DNA of 64,000 nt, from the NCBI GenBank assembly GCA_002794775.1, contig NBAY01000013.1, forward strand, positions 682,001 through 746,000, given 5' to 3'. A model generated the notes under the pieces. The model ran no database searches and was not told the DNA's origin. It worked only from the letters and a program-made list of their open reading frames with translations. Source of the stretch: Porodaedalea pini (lineage: Eukaryota > Basidiomycota > Agaricomycetes > Hymenochaetales > Hymenochaetaceae). The translations under genes were made by a program, and so were the position numbers. Each line of letters begins with the position of its first letter. Position 1 is the first letter of the stretch. Shown in pieces: positions 23,074-36,509 of the stretch.

Positions 23074-26000
23074 CTAAGGTGTAACAGAACGAATAGATGC
23101 AAAATAGCCGCCGCCCCCGTTCTGCGTATGGTTCGTATGTAGCGGCTCTCGATACGACGCCGTTTCCGGGTGCTCGACGAGCTTGCAGCCCATTAGGCGG
23201 ATGGTGCCATCTGTGCCGCTGACGCCCAAGAGCATCTCATGCGGATGGAACGCAAGGCTTGATGAGTTGGGGATTGCGGACATGTCCCGTTGGGGAGGAT
23301 AGTGGAGGCCGGAGGGGACGGGGAAACGGGAGAGGAGAGCAGGTTGTTTGGGTGGAAGGGCGTGCAGTGAGTGGACGTAGGTGCTCTGATTACGGTAGCG
23401 CGTTGGAGAGAGTGAAGCCAATCTGTAGAAAAAAAGAGGAAACATAACACGATCTGTATGTGGCTTACTAGAATAAGGAAACTCACGCAGCGAACACCGA
23501 ACATTGCTCATGCATGTCAAATGCCGCAAGGCCATCCGGACAGAGGGGCCAAGTGCTTATAGAAGACCTTCCTCGCCGCATATCCCACAGTTTCACCTCC
23601 CCATCAACACTAACGTAAAGCAAGTCAATACGCAACAGAAGAATAAATACAATGAAAGCTACCTTGCTGATACGAAGTCTTTCCCCGCTCCTTTCTGCCA
23701 ACGAATGCCTTGTACCCAGGTAGTATGTTCTCGATAGGATCTCACCACCGCGTCTTCTTCATCCAGACGCCTGTCAAATAATTGGATCCTGCCGTCACCA
23801 AAGCTCGCGGCGAAGAGCGAAGGAGAGTCTGGATCCGTTGCCAGGGATGTTACAGGACTCTCTGACTGAGTTGAAAACTCCTGTAAACCGCCGGAAATCA
23901 GTAACGCATATAACAAACATGCGTAGTACGTACCGAAATTGCAACTTCCCGATGTGCATCCCATAAGCGAATACTCCTTGAATCGCCTCCAGCTAGGATG
24001 ATGCCTTGATTCTGCTGCCAGTCAACGACTAATCCGCTGCCGCGCTTTACAGGAATCATATTGTTGAGAGCTCGGAATGATGTTACCATCTGCAGAGGTT
24101 TATCCTTATAAGTGGTATCGTAGTTGCGATATAGATGAATAACACCATCCGCTAGAAGGACATACTTAATCAAGAAAATAGACGGGCAAAGGCAAACACG
24201 TACAAGAAGCAGCCATAATGATCCCACCGACGTCTTGGTTGATACATCCCAGCCATGTGATGGTTGTCCCAGGAGGATTCCCGTTGTTGAATAGCAAAAG
24301 ACGCTCGTGACGCGACCAGTCATATACACTACGCAGCTTAATCTGAGACAAACTTGATGGGGTGAGCCAAACAAAATACAAACCTGATCATGTTACTATC
24401 GTTTGCCACAAACAGATGCGGATCATAGCCATGGAACGCTAGCTTGGTGATAGGTCCGTTGTGTGGAATAGTTGTGACTGGCCTGTCCCAATTGCAGTGT
24501 CCTGCACCATAATCGTCAGCAAGTATCTCTTGCAGCTAAAGTTCCATCCCTATACATACTTGCTAAATCAGCCTGAGCTAAAGTTTCTTTCTCAACTTTC
24601 TCGTTCCTCTGCTGTCTCCACATCTGCTCGTTGTATTGAATGCTCCCTGGCTCCTGCGCTTCCGGCTGGCGCATCTGCGTCTCCGTAAAGTACTCGCAGC
24701 ACCAATCGTAGAAACGGCTTTTAAGCGGAAGGATGTCCTTAAATCCTGCTCCTGTTCCCAGGCCGAGTAAAATACTTGCAGAGCTACCGGTCGAGTCATG
24801 GGAAAATGTACTTCCCGACGGACTAGGCATAGCGTCGGAAGCATGCGCATACTGCTGGTAGTGCCGCTGTTGTGTTTTCTTACGCCGTCGAGTTCGTAGG
24901 CGCTCCATGTCCTCCTCTATGAGAGCCTCCATCACGTCCGAAGCCAGGAAATCGCAGGGCGAGTGCTCTCCATTCTGTGTCATGGTAATAGTCGGACTAA
25001 TGACGTCTGGTGATTCAAGGGGATAAGGTGATGCATATTCAGCATGATTCAGATTGGGAGATGGAGGACAGGACAAATCAACGGTTTCAGCTCGAGTTTT
25101 CGGCCCTTGTTGCAGACTTGAAGTGATCAATTCATCGCCGGACGATGGAAACGCATACTGATTAGCCAAGTTCTTCAGCGAATTCGCAAACGACGCTGTT
25201 CGTCGCAGTATTGCAGAACTTTGTGAAGACATGGCACTCATCGTAGAGTCGCTCCGAGTCAGCGAGTTGCGTGCGGGCTGGGAGAATGTCGCGGCAGAAG
25301 GTGATAATTGAGACGTTAGACGAGAGCGTGTATCTGGGACAATCCGTTGTCCGCGAACAGGGGGAGGAGAATGCAAAGTTAATGAATCAAGACGAGAAAA
25401 AGGCGACTCGAGGAGAAGAGCCAGAATATAATCCACGATGGTCTGAGCGTACGCCGCCACCTCAGGGTAAGGGTCAACAGACAACTCGAGAAGGAAAACG
25501 TAAATCGTATAGAACGAAGAAAGCAGGACTCGACTGTCTTCACGATAAGCATCGTCGTCACCTAAACCGTCAAGCCATTCCCCGACAGCTTGATTGGTTA
25601 TGTCTTCCCCAATCGAAGAGCGAGTGTAGGGATTGGCTACACGTTTGCGCTCCTCCTCCCAATACAACCAGGCGACGATGACGAAATACCCTCGCCATTC
25701 CTTCGCTAGGCAGCTGAGCAGGATTAAGAGCTCCTTCCGAACCATCGGACTCGCGTCCTCCTTCGTGGTGAGGGCTGCTCCAGTACCAACCGCTACTTCG
25801 AGACGGAAGTGCGTTCTCTCATCAAGATGGTACATGCTACCCGTACCTCCTCCACCCCTCTTGCTAGTATCAGAAGAGCCGGATGCTCCCATGAACGTAC
25901 ACAAAGCGAACAAAGCAGCGGTCCGAACTTCAGGAGAAGCGTCAGAAAGCATAGCGATCAGTTTGTCCTGTGTGCCTCGGTCGACACCATATATCTTGAT

Positions 26001-28085
26001 ATCGTCATTGCCATCCCACATTTGGCCGATGCATAGCGCCATCCATTGCTTTGGCAAGTAGTCGTCTTCGTCCAATCGCTCGAAGCAGTTGTCGAAAACT
26101 CGTTCCTGCCAGCACGCGTTCTGAGCTTGTGGAAAGCCTCGAACAATCGCAGACAATACAAAGCAGCACATCGCGCGGTGTTCCGCACCATTTGAAATAG
26201 TACCCGACGGGTCGTCTGGTAGAGCAAGCGAATTTGCAAAGTACTTATATCCATGATTTGTATAGAGATCAGTCTGACAGCTCGGGTCGACGGCGAGAAT
26301 CCTTGCCCAAATGAAAAGAAGAACTGGTCGGAGGTCACGAGCGGGAGCTTGCAGCAGCTTGACGATGAAAGGGAAGATACCGATTGTGAGAGCAAAGTGC
26401 ACTGCCCAAGGACCGAGATCGACAAATTTCGCTAGAAGGTAGAGCACACGCAACCTATGCGGCTGAGAGAGAATATTCTGAAGGACAATGGGAAGCTGTT
26501 CAGGAGGTTTGCGCGGAACGAGATGCTCCAATCCTCCGCCTTGATCGATTGTACCAACACCCTCAACAGCGGTAGCAGCCGTCGAGGAGCCCGGGCCACG
26601 CTTTGTAAGGGCAGACCCACCGCGAGAGATCCACAGCTCAAATGCAATGAGCTGGTCCACAAAAAACCTACTTGGAATATAGGTATGTGTGGATTCCGGG
26701 CTCGGAGCCGCTACTACACCGCCGTTCTTCTCCTCGTTCTTAAGGAGGTCTGGGAGCTGGCGCAGAACAGCATCAACGGCCAAATCCCATTGTGCCCACA
26801 TTGGATGAGTATTAGTGGGAGGCAACGGCGGATACGTATGCGGAGTGCAATGGTAATTCTTCATAATCCGTTCTGCCAGAAGGAAATTACGGAAGAGAAC
26901 GGCGACAAACGAGTCGGAACGGAACAGACGATAGAAAACGTCCTCCGAGAAAGTAGTCCACGCAATGGTGTCTGTGATAGAGACGAAAATCCAATTAAGT
27001 TCTCCTAGTGGAGATCTGCGGTCCTTGAGGTCTCCCGGTATCCTCTGAACCATATCATAAGTAATGTTGTCCGGTAGATTCTGGCTGATGAGGTGCCAGC
27101 GTAGGGCAATGTCCATAGGCGAAGACAAACATGACGTGAAAAGGTCTGCCGGAAGCTCGGGGTTCATGGGGAGCTGCTCATGAGCGAGGCAGGCGGCGAG
27201 CTGTATGGATTCCATGAAAGGCATCATGCCGTCGGGATATCCACCGTGCTTCATCATGGCATCAGCGTCTCTCTTCTCTGCGAAGTTGTTGAAGTTGGTC
27301 AGGAGGTTACCCGCAGCTGAGCAGTCCCAGACGTAAACACATGGTGAACCAAGCCAGTTCTGGATTTCGATGAGCGATACCGGAATATACTGCGAGTAGC
27401 TCCTGTTAAAAACCCAGAGCTCACCGCTGGGGGTCGGCTTTGGGACGCCATGGCCATTATAGTAGAACAAACAACGGTCGTCCTTCGCGACCTTTCGCAG
27501 ATTCTGACAAAACTTCTGTGTCTCCTCGTAAGACGGATCAAGATAGGGCTTGAACTTGATCCTAGGACTGAGGCATTCGAACTGATGGTGTAGATTGTTA
27601 CCGATGGCTTCCAGTGCTTTATTGGAAGGGAGACTGTGTGGATCAACCCAGCATTCTAGGACTGCGCATGGGTTCGTCTTGACGATGTCTGGAGGGTCTA
27701 CGTCGATATTGAGACAGACCACGAGAGCCGCGTTAGTCGTCTTTAACCTGTTTCGGTTCTTCCAGGATGCAAAGTGGGTGAGATTAATGCGCGAATGCGG
27801 GTTGCCGCACGAGAGATGGCGCTTGGCTGAGAAGTGCGGACCAAACGATGCAATTTCGTCCATCGACTCTGAAGAGGGCACAAATCGCTCACTCGTTGAT
27901 ATCCTGTCGTTGAGCAGCGACGAGCCCCGCGAGGAACCACTGGGTAAACATTCTGACTCGTTGTCTGAATAGTGCTCGCCGTGTCCGTTGCTCCGACCCT
28001 CGTACTCGGATAGCACCCTCGGCGTCATCGGCCTCCCTCGCTCAGTCGAGTGTCTCATTGCTAAGCAAATCTTTCTACACTGCAA
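23074..28085 (-). CDS. KOG1: Raptor homologue, TORC1 substrate-recruiting subunit (KOG1/Mip1)
   Basis: Recruits substrates to the TOR kinase in TORC1, which couples nutrient supply to growth. A first exon of 3.5 kb (28085-24560) is followed by four or so small exons to the stop at 23074-23076. After a Ser-rich N-terminus comes the raptor N-terminal caspase-like domain (NRLKTTNAALVVCLNIDVDPPD, FYYNGHGVPKPT, GSPCVYVWDCSAAGNLL). A long alpha-helical HEAT/armadillo part follows (VLYLLAKFVDLGPWAVHFAL, SPEVRTAALFALCTFMG), then a low-complexity Ser-rich linker. The C-terminal WD40 propeller begins RHCNWDRPVTTIPHNGPITK, whose frame is restored at the 24,559 splice donor. Total length is about 1,500 residues, normal for the family. 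The first of several in-frame ATGs at 28085 is uncertain. Confidence 0.94.
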
Positions 28086-28583
28086 GCAAAGGATGAAAGC
28101 TCAACAGACAAATCCTAGGTCAGACCGAATGAGACGGACCTTCGGCTACGTACGAGATGTTCAGGGCACGGCACTGTGCTCGAAGCGCAGCGCATACAGG
28201 TTTGATGTGAAGCCCCGCAAGTACTCGGCTTTAGAAGTTAACGACAAACGTGAAAAGTAGGTCAAGTAGAACCGGAGAAATACTAACCTTGCTCGATGAC
28301 CTAGAACGCCGAAGGTAGCAACTGAGCAACGGCTTCGACGCCAACAGGCATTGAGGCAAAGGCGTGCGTTGACGTTCCGAGCTTCCGACGAGCGGTCGGC
28401 AATTCCCGTAGCGCGCTCACGTGCAGTACCGTTTATAATCTTCTGCTATCTACTACTAGCAGACGCCCAACCGCTACGGAAAGAAAAGAAAACAAAACAA
28501 AACTACGTAGTGCGCGAGAAGTGTGGTGGACTAAATGTGGAAAGGCTTGTAATGTTTGTTAAAAAGGAAAATATAGAGAGTAA
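28086..28583. promoter_or_regulatory. Upstream region of Raptor, ending at the LINE 3' side
   Basis: A 498-bp interval. Its left part should hold the Raptor promoter; its right part is probably LINE 3' untranslated sequence. No poly(A) or simple-repeat tail marks the LINE end clearly: the plus strand has an A-rich run at 28,480-28,503, which is the wrong polarity for a minus-strand poly(A) tail. I could not define a target duplication for the LINE. Confidence 0.4.
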
Positions 28584-29975
28584 CTAAAGGTCGAACGAGG
28601 GTGGTAATTCCGATAAAAGTGGCATGCTGTCGGGGGGTCGCCGGAAAGAAAAATATGCAAATTTTAGAAGTAAAAGAAAGTTATTTGGACGAAACCATTC
28701 CATAAACGTTAATGGGAGAGAGCGTTGGTGAAAAAGGCCTTTTCGAACAAGGGAAAAGAAAGGGCAAATGTTAAGAATATGACGGACATCATGTTTAGAG
28801 CATGATGGATCTGGGCACCGGGGTTCGAGGTTTTGGTTATGCAGGTCGAGCACATTCAGCATTAGGCTGGCGGCGCGGGAAAGAACTGAGCGATGTATCT
28901 TTTTCCTTGGGGAAAGCTTCAAAAACGGGCGAAAGGATCGCGTTGGGTTAAGGATGAACGAGGACGGTTCGAGAACTGAACGATGTCCACGAAGATTGAT
29001 GATATCTCTTTTCCAGTCTCGCAGAAGGTCGAGCTGTACTTGAGCGTTCAGATTGGGTAAGGAATCTGGGATCGTTTCGCGATCGGGTTTGGTAGTGGCG
29101 TCTTTTGCAAGTTTGTCGGCTTTAGAGTTGCCCAGAACTCCCCTATGAGAAGGGAGCCACTGGATGGTAATGTGTGAGGCCTCGTGATGGAGGGCAAGAA
29201 AGATGCCGCAAAGACAATGGAATGTTATAATGAATTCCGCGTGTCGAGTGTCGTTGGAAAATATGAGCTCGGCACAATTGAGCGAGTCCGTAATGATATG
29301 GATGTGAATAGGGGTGAAGCATTTCGCCAGTAGGAGAGAGATATGACGCATAGCTGCGATGAGCGCTTCCTGCTCCTCAAACAAGATGTTCGAGCGAGAG
29401 TGTGCTGCTGAAGAAAAGACAGCGAGTTCTTTGTGATCATGCATAATGACGAATCCGTGGCCGCCTGTGCTAGAGCCGTCGGCTTGAGGTATGATGGAAC
29501 CATCTGTGAAGATGAAATATTGATAAGGAGGAGGGTGTAAAAAGAAAGAATTGAAATCGTGAATGGCGTGGTTACGTTGGGCTGAAGAAGGGATTGGAGT
29601 CATAATGAGACGCGAATGAATTTGAGTGAATGTAGGAAAGGGAGAAGATTTCAGAATTTGAATGTCAGGAGGGAGAGATGACATTAAATATTGTTTTGGC
29701 GTAGGATTGTGTTTTGAGTAGGAAAAATATGATAATAAGAAGCGTTGAGAAAGGTGACGAATGAAAAGATGAAGTGGTGGGCATGATAAGAAAGATTCTG
29801 CGACAGCTGAGTTAATGTTTTTGTGGAAAATATAATTAAAGAAACACTTTTGAGTTGGCTGAAGGATTGTAGAAACGAGAACGGAGTCAGGGAAGAGGAC
29901 AGCGCCATAGGTGGCAACTGAACGGATCAAACTGAAATATAGCAGTCTGGCGTATTGGAAGTATGCGCCGTTTGC
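28584..29975 (-). pseudogene. LINE ORF2, 3' part: RNase H domain and C-terminal Cys/His motif
   Basis: Continues the LINE frame from ANGAYFQYARLL (29970) to the stop at 28584. A full RNase H domain is present: FTDGSIIPQADGSSTGGHGF (Asp), EEQEALIAAM (Glu), IITDSLNCAEL (Asp), and WLPSHRGVLGNSKADKLAKDA (His and last Asp). A C-terminal Cys/His cluster (CPDPSCSKHDVRHILNIC) resembles the knuckle at the end of many LINE ORF2 proteins. The open frame extends about 27 nt into the LTR of element A by chance, so the first nine residues of the naive frame are LTR-derived. The frame itself has no lesion. This part is severed from its start by element A. Confidence 0.92.
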
Positions 29976-30420
29976 TGTCAGCGATGGACTACGGATACGC
30001 AAGGGGTAACCGGGTCGCGCAGAACTCAGTCAGAGGAAGAGGAGAGAGGAGAGAGCGGTGAGCCAGGGGAGCTGACACAGCACAGAGGTAGGGGGCAGCT
30101 TCTGGACGTAGCCAGGTAGAATTGACCAGGTCGAAACTAAGGGATAAGTACAGGAGGACTACCTACTTATATACCCTACAGCGGCTGCGCACGGACCAGG
30201 GAATTAGCTACTACATAAAGATAAGTGAAAGAATGTCGTGGAACTTTGTGGAATAATAGCGTCATAGTATCAGTCAGCAAATAATGACAGTGTGAGAAAG
30301 GGGCGTAATGGATATGGATAAGTCGAAATAGGTGTGATTAGTAATGAGTGGATAAGATATGATAAGATAAGATAAGGGAAAATGATAAGAGAATAAAATA
30401 ATTAAAAAGCATCCATGACA
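29976..30420 (-). repeat. 3' LTR of element A (445 bp)
   Basis: Begins TGTCAGCGATGG and ends CATCCATGACA on the plus strand. It matches 36510-36954 except at three positions, each CG in one copy and TG or CA in the other. The terminal TGTCA/TGACA is a 5-bp inverted repeat. Confidence 0.96.
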
Positions 30421-30432
30421 TGACCCTCCCCT

Positions 30433-33400
30433 TCAAGGCGAGCGTCCCGATCGCCCTTGTTCCCTACCCTGGAACTTACCGGCCCACCACTGTGCCACTC
30501 CTTTCTGTCTTTCAGGCTCCGTCATCTCAAATACGGGTTGGAACTTTAGCTGTGACATCTCCAGGGTGTTGAGGGCGCGAGGAGCACTGGGAGTCGACTT
30601 ATGAAACTCGTCAATGGCCTTTTGAGAGTTCGTCAAATTCTCAATTGGCTCCCAGGTGCGTTCTTCGTTTGGATACCCTTTCCAATGTACGAGGTATTTG
30701 AGCTTTCCTCGCACAAGTTTGGAGTCGACAACCTTTTCAACCTCGTATTCCGGCACATCATCAATGATCTCGGGCGGGGGTGGAGGATCTTGCTTTTGTG
30801 ACGTATACTGCGGCTCGTGGTATGGGGAGAGGAGCACTTCATTGAAAACCGGATAGACCTTTTTCCATGTACGTGGAAGTTTAAGTCTATATGCTGACGT
30901 GCCGATTTTCTTTTCGACGATGAAAGGCCCACAGCGTTTGTCTCCCAGCTTCTTCATAGGACGATCTGTCTTTAAGTGAGTTCCTTCGAGCATGACCTTA
31001 TCCCCAGGTTTATACTCGATGGATTCTCCCTTCGTCCTGTCATAGAAGCGCTTCATGGTTTCGGCCGCATGCTTTAACACCGATTCGGTTTCCTCCCTGA
31101 TCTTGGCCATCCGGTTGGCAAACTGCTTAGCAGACTCATTGGTCGATTCGCGTCTAGGATTTGTGCCCTTATATGGGTGTCTCCCATGGTTGACGAAAAA
31201 GGGTGACGCTCCTGTCGACATTTGTTCTTTGTCGTTATACGCGAATTCTGCTAGCGCAAGCCATTCCGCCCAGTCCGACTGATGGTGGTTAACAAAGAGA
31301 CGAAGGTACTGTTCAATCTCTTGGTTTATCCGTTCTGTCTGACCGTCTGTCTGCGGGTGATATGCCGTTGACGGGTTTCCCTCGATGCCCAGTAACCGGT
31401 ATAGTTTGTTCATGAATTTGGACTCGAACTGTGATCCTCTGTCATGAATAAACTTGCGTGGTATGCCGTGTAGCCTGAAGACATGATCCCGGTAGAGTCT
31501 TGCCATTCCTTCCGACGTTATGCTCACTGAGGTAGGGATCGCATGCACCTGTTTACTGAACCTGTCAACGAAGACACAGATTGCGTTATGCCCATTGGAC
31601 TCAGGTAGTTCGCCGATCAGGTCTGCTGTGACGATTTCCCAAGGACCTTTCGGGATCTCGTTCGGGTTCAGAGGATTGTGCGGTTTTGCTCTGTGTGCCT
31701 TGGTACGTTGGCACGCATCACATCCCTCGACATATATTCGAACATCTCGTTGGATTCCCGGCCACCAGTAGTTGCGTGTGATCAACTCATGGGTTTTGTA
31801 GCGTCCTGGGTGTCCTGCGAGCGTGCTGTCGTGATGGTTTCGAATGATGTCTTCTCGGAGTTTACGGTCTTTCGGCACGTAGATCCTGTCCTTCCACATC
31901 AACAACCCTTCTTCCTCATTCCATTCTCGTTCCTTCCGCTCTAACGCCTTCACAACTGTTCTGTCCCTGTTGTTTCGTACCCTTTTAATTCGTTTAACGA
32001 AGTCTGCATCCAGCGCTTCTAGCAGTGTTTCGTTTACAAATAGGTCCGGCTTGAGCAAAACGATGTCAATATTGTCGTTCTCCCCCCTCTCATGATCCGC
32101 TCATCTCGAGAGGAGGTCAGCCTTAGTCATCAGGGCACCTGGTTTATGGAACAGTTTGAAGTTGTAGTCTGCTAACTCCTGTAGCCATCTCGCTTGTCGG
32201 TGGTTAATCTTCTGGGGTTTTTTGAAATACTGGAGGTTGAGGTGATCCGACCAGATTTCGAAAGTTTGCGTTGCCCCTAGAAGATATTGTCGCCAGTCAT
32301 CCAGTGCGCACATGATTGCGAGCATCTCTTTGTCGTAGATTTCATAGTTGCGCTCTGCTTGGCTAAGCGCTTGCGATCGGTATGCGATTGGATGCCACTT
32401 TCCGTCAATGAATTGGGACAGAATGGCGCCGTTAGCGAAATGCGACGAATCGGCCTCCACCCGAAATTGACCGTCATCAGTAGGCACCGTGAGTACGGGT
32501 TCTTCACAGAGCTTCTGCTTCAGACGTTCAAAGGCCTCCTGTTGCTCCACCTCCCACTTCCACTCTACATCTCCGGTCAACACTGTCAAGGGCTTCGCAT
32601 AATGGCTGAACGCTAGGATGAAGCGGCGGTAATAGTTGCAGAACCCGAGGAAAGACTGTAATTCTTTCTTGTTCTTAGGTGCTGGCCAATCTTTTACACC
32701 TGCCACTTTGGCTGGATCCATGCGAATCTGTCCATTGCCGAGGATATGCCCCAGATAGTTCACGGTCTCTTGAGTGAAGCTGCATTTTTCTGGCTTTAAG
32801 AACAACTTGTTTGCTCGCAACACTTCCAGGACTTGTCGGACGAGTTTGTCATGATGTTCGCGAGTTTGTGCGAAGATCAGAATGTCATCCATGTAGACTA
32901 TGACGTGTCCATCATTGACGAGTTCTCGGAAGATCTCGTTCATGAATCCTTGGAAGGTTGCCGGTGAGTTTGTGAGACCAAAAAACATGACCGTTGGTTC
33001 AAATAGACCGCGGTTTGTCCTGAAGGCAGCTTTATGCTCGTCACCCTCTCGAATCCGAATGTTATTGTAACCCCAACGTATGTCAAGCTTCGTGAAGAAT
33101 TTCGCCTGTTTTGTTTTGTCGATGAGCTCTTGGATTAGAGGTAACGGGTATTTGTTCTTAACCGTCATCTCGTTGAGCCGGCGATAATCCTGTACGGGAC
33201 GAAGCTTGCCATCCTTCTTTTTTATGAAGAAGAAGGGGGATGCCATCTCAGATTGAGAGTTGCGAATACGGCCAGTTCTCAAGTTTTCGGTGAGGAATTC
33301 GTCTAGTGCCACCTGTTCGGATGGACTGAGCGGGTAGATTTTACAGTCAGAGAGCTTTGAACCCGGCTTGAGTTCAATAGCATGATCCCAAGGGCGTCTC

Positions 33401-34572
33401 TCTGGTAACTGATCGAATTCTTGTTCACTGAAGACGTCCGCGAACTCTTTGACATAGTTTGGGACTTCCTCGAGCATCTGTTGCCTGACCTTCAGCGCTT
33501 TTCTCGGATCGGACTTAATGTAACTGTCCCAATCGAAGAGGAAGAGCTGATCGCCGTCTTTGATTTCCACCAAATCAAGGTTTTCATCGGGGTCTGCATC
33601 AATGTCCTCTAGACTACGGATATAGCCGCATACATCGGGGCATCGATCAAATTCGATCATTGATTTTTGCCAGTCGATGTTGGGATTGTGCAGCTTTAAC
33701 CATTCATGTCCGATGAACACGTCTGTTTTCCCCAGATCTGTGACTGCGAAGTGGATGCGCTCTGAATGATCCTTAATTGTCATGCGCATTTCCACAAACT
33801 CTGTGATCGAGCCATCCTTGTTGAGCGTGCCGTCAGCATTATAGACTCGGATTGGGATGGGTGTCTTTTTTGTCCTGATCTGATGCTTTTCGACGAAGGA
33901 TCGGTTGATACACGAGCCAGTGCAGCCACTGTCCAGTAGGGCGTCTACCTTGAACTGGTTACCGGTGTCGGTCGTTTGAAGGAGAATCGGTACCATGAGC
34001 TGTTGCCCCCGAGACCCTCTTACGAACCGTTTCGGACCCCTCAGGTCCCTAACAGCTGCCACGGCATCTGATTCCTCTAGCGCAATGATTTGACGTACCG
34101 TCTCTTCATTCGCTTCAGCATGCCTCTGCTGTTTCATCCACACTCGGAGAGTCGTTAAAGCACTTTCGAGTTTGTCCTCTTTGAGACGCCGTACCACCCA
34201 TGGGGCGGTAAAGGGGATAGGGCGATCTTTCCGGGACTTCCTCTCAGCTTGTTTTGACGAGTTTTCATTTTTCACGGATTTCGGTTCAGTTCCGGCCAAG
34301 GAAGAAATAGAATTAAAAGATTCGGAATAGGGTTTTACATGATTTTTTGACACAGGAGTAGAACAAGATAATGAGACAGAAGTGTTGTTACATGCAGGCA
34401 TATCTATACTACTAGCTACTGGTACAGGCACAGAAGGAATATTTTTGCGAGTGACATTGCTTTTTTCATTTTTTTGTGTTTTATCTAAATTATCTACAGA
34501 GTCCATAGAATTATCAAAAATGGCCGTTTGAAAAACCGAAACTGAACCTATCCCAGTCAGTGCCGTGTTCAC
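30433..34572 (-). pseudogene. Element A Pol (protease, RT, RNase H, integrase, chromodomain), interrupted by one TGA
   Basis: The Pol frame is in the -1 frame relative to Gag and overlaps its end, so a -1 shift would be needed to make Gag-Pol. In order: aspartic protease ALLDSGCTGSCIN (DSG, not DTG); reverse transcriptase (RPVQDYRRLNEMT, VMFFGLTNSPATFQ, VYMDDILIFA); RNase H (VEADSSHFANGAIL, YEIYDKEMLAI); a TGA at 32101-32103 right after DLLSR; then integrase with its HHCC finger (STLAGHPGRYKTHEL, CDACQRTK). The integrase DDE triad is VTADLIGEL, IHDRGSQF and QTDGQTERINQE. The chromodomain is LKYLVHWKGYPNEERTWEP. Apart from the TGA the frame is open for about 1,380 codons. Confidence 0.93.
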
Positions 34573-35654
34573 TGCTGGGGTTCCGCAAAATCCAACTCCT
34601 GCTCAAAGAGCGCCTCCTCTTCTTCCTCCGCAAAGTCTGACTCCTTGAGCGTCGCGGTCTCGTCTGCCCAGACTTTTCTCTCTCGGGGTTCCATCCCCAT
34701 CAACACAGCCCTTATCACCTTCCTCTGCTTTGGGCAATTCCTCTGTAGATGCCCTGACTCTTTACAGTAGTAGCAGAGTCCTGCTTTCCTCAGCTCTTCG
34801 AGTGAGACGTCCATCGGCTTCCCCATGCCTCCGTATGTGACTCCGGTGGCGTCGCGCCTTTCGGGGATCCTAGGTGCGAATGTCTGGGCGGGTTTCGGTG
34901 GGGGTGCCTGAGGTCTGGACGGGGCAGTGCGCATTTGTTCGATGGCTTTCATCTGACGTCTAGCATTGTCGAATCAAATGGCTTTTTCTTGCCAGCCCTT
35001 GTACGTGGTTGGGACTGTGTCGCTCATTTCGATCCGGTATACAATCTCTCTATCCAAGGCTTTCGTTAGTTTGTGGATGAGAGTGTCGTCATTTTTGGCG
35101 TCATCGCTGTATCCTGCCGCGCGGCGATAGATGTCGAACTGCTGGAAGAATTGGTCGGCTGTGATGTCCCGGGTGTGTTTCCAGCTGTCCAATTTCTGCA
35201 TGGCGTTCATGCGTTCGTTCGGGTCTCCGAACGCTTTCTCCAGCTGTTCGTTGAACTTCTGGCGACTGACGAGTGAGAAGATCAGATAGCCATCCATCTT
35301 GATGCTTTCCAGGAAATTCTGTGCCCAGAGTGCGGCCGAGCCTTCCGTCATGAACGATAACACGAAAAGGAAGTAGTCCTTGTCGTTCACGAAGTCCTCT
35401 GCATTAGCTTCAACGTAAAGGGTGATGGCACGTTCGAACTTCTTATAGTCTCGCCCGTTGAATGCCTCAGGTTTGGCGATGTGTCTTCCTCCATTGCGGC
35501 TTGTTGGTGGAGGGACAGGTGCTGCTGCGGCTGCTGGCGTGGGGGTTGCTAATAATCCCAGGCCATGTAGCGCGTTGATGATCTCCTGCATCATGTCGTT
35601 TGAGATCGTCGGAGCTGCGGCCGCTGGCGCAACTGGGGCTTGGGGTTCCGCCAT
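34569..35654 (-). pseudogene. Element A Gag, interrupted by one TGA
   Basis: Capsid/nucleocapsid protein of 361 codons from the ATG at 35654. An Ala/Pro-rich N-terminus (MAEPQAPVAPAAAAP) precedes the capsid region (KPEAFNGRDYKKFERAITLY, WAQNFLESIK, FNEQLEKAFGDPNERMNAM). It ends with a CCHC zinc knuckle (CYYCKESGHLQRNC). A TGA at 34974-34976 interrupts the frame after GWQEKAI; the same frame continues FDNARRQ to the stop at 34569. The 850 bp between this start and the 5' LTR is leader with no clear motif. Confidence 0.9.
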
Positions 35655-36509
35655 GATAGGCGATGGTGTTGGTGATGGGTGGGGTGGTTGGTGGGCTCCT
35701 AGCTCGTCGTCTAGGCGTACTAGGTCGTCGTCGGTCAGTGGTGGTAGTTGTGCGAGGACAGCGTCAGCAGTGTCTTCCGGTGGTGTATTCCACCGCTGTG
35801 CTGCTGATCCAGACGGTCGAGCGTACGGGTGTGGAGCCAGCTCAAATCAGAAACAACACTGCCAGCCGACAGGTGGTGCGGACGCCTGCGGATCTGATTG
35901 AGCGCTGTAACAAAACTCCGGATGTGGTGGTCGACTTTCACTTGCTGATCAAACCCGGATCTTCCTCTGTGAAGACTCCAACGGGCGCCAAGGGACCTTT
36001 CCGAAGATCACCCCCAAGGCCTGGTAGCTACTCTCGAGTGGGTCGGACTCAACGTTACCCCCTCTCAAACGAGCGCTGGTTGATCGAATAGAAAGAGGAC
36101 GGCGGGTTATGAAACGAGTGAGTTTAATAATGAAGGTAATGAATTAATGACGTATCGGCCTGATCGATGCACGTGAGATCGATCTGAGAACAGGTGTGGG
36201 TCGAAGCGATCGTAGTCGGGGTCGCAGTCCAAGTCGTCGGACGCGTCGGATAAGAATGTTGGTTTAAAGTTCGGGGTTCCGAACAGGTAGTGGACGGTTT
36301 TGAGGTTGTTGAACAAGATGGGGGTTGATAGTGATGATGATAGATAGTAGGAGGAGTTCAATGGTGAGAGTGAGTTGCAGGGTACAGGTAAAGGTGTAGA
36401 TGGTAGCGCGGTAGAGAGATTGTTGTCGGTAGGAGATGCGAATGTTCAGAGCCAGCTTGGCGTCGGTGACTGAGAATGCGCAAGGCGGTAGGGGTAAGTT
36501 TCGACCTTG
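35655..36509 (-). other. Leader of element A between 5' LTR and Gag
   Basis: An 855-bp internal region. It contains short frames only (for example 35735-35941 on the minus strand). It should hold the primer-binding site next to 36,509 and packaging sequence. No specific tRNA complement could be recognised. Confidence 0.5.

Noticed and set aside
28480..28503. A-rich run near the LINE 3' side, considered as its poly(A) tail
   Set aside because: The LINE is on the minus strand, so a poly(A) tail would appear as poly(T) on the plus strand. The run has the wrong polarity.
28584..30002. The 472-codon RNase H frame as a stand-alone gene starting MRIRSPSLT
   Set aside because: Its first residues come from the element A LTR. 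The true frame continues at 36,959 once the element is removed, so it is a LINE fragment.
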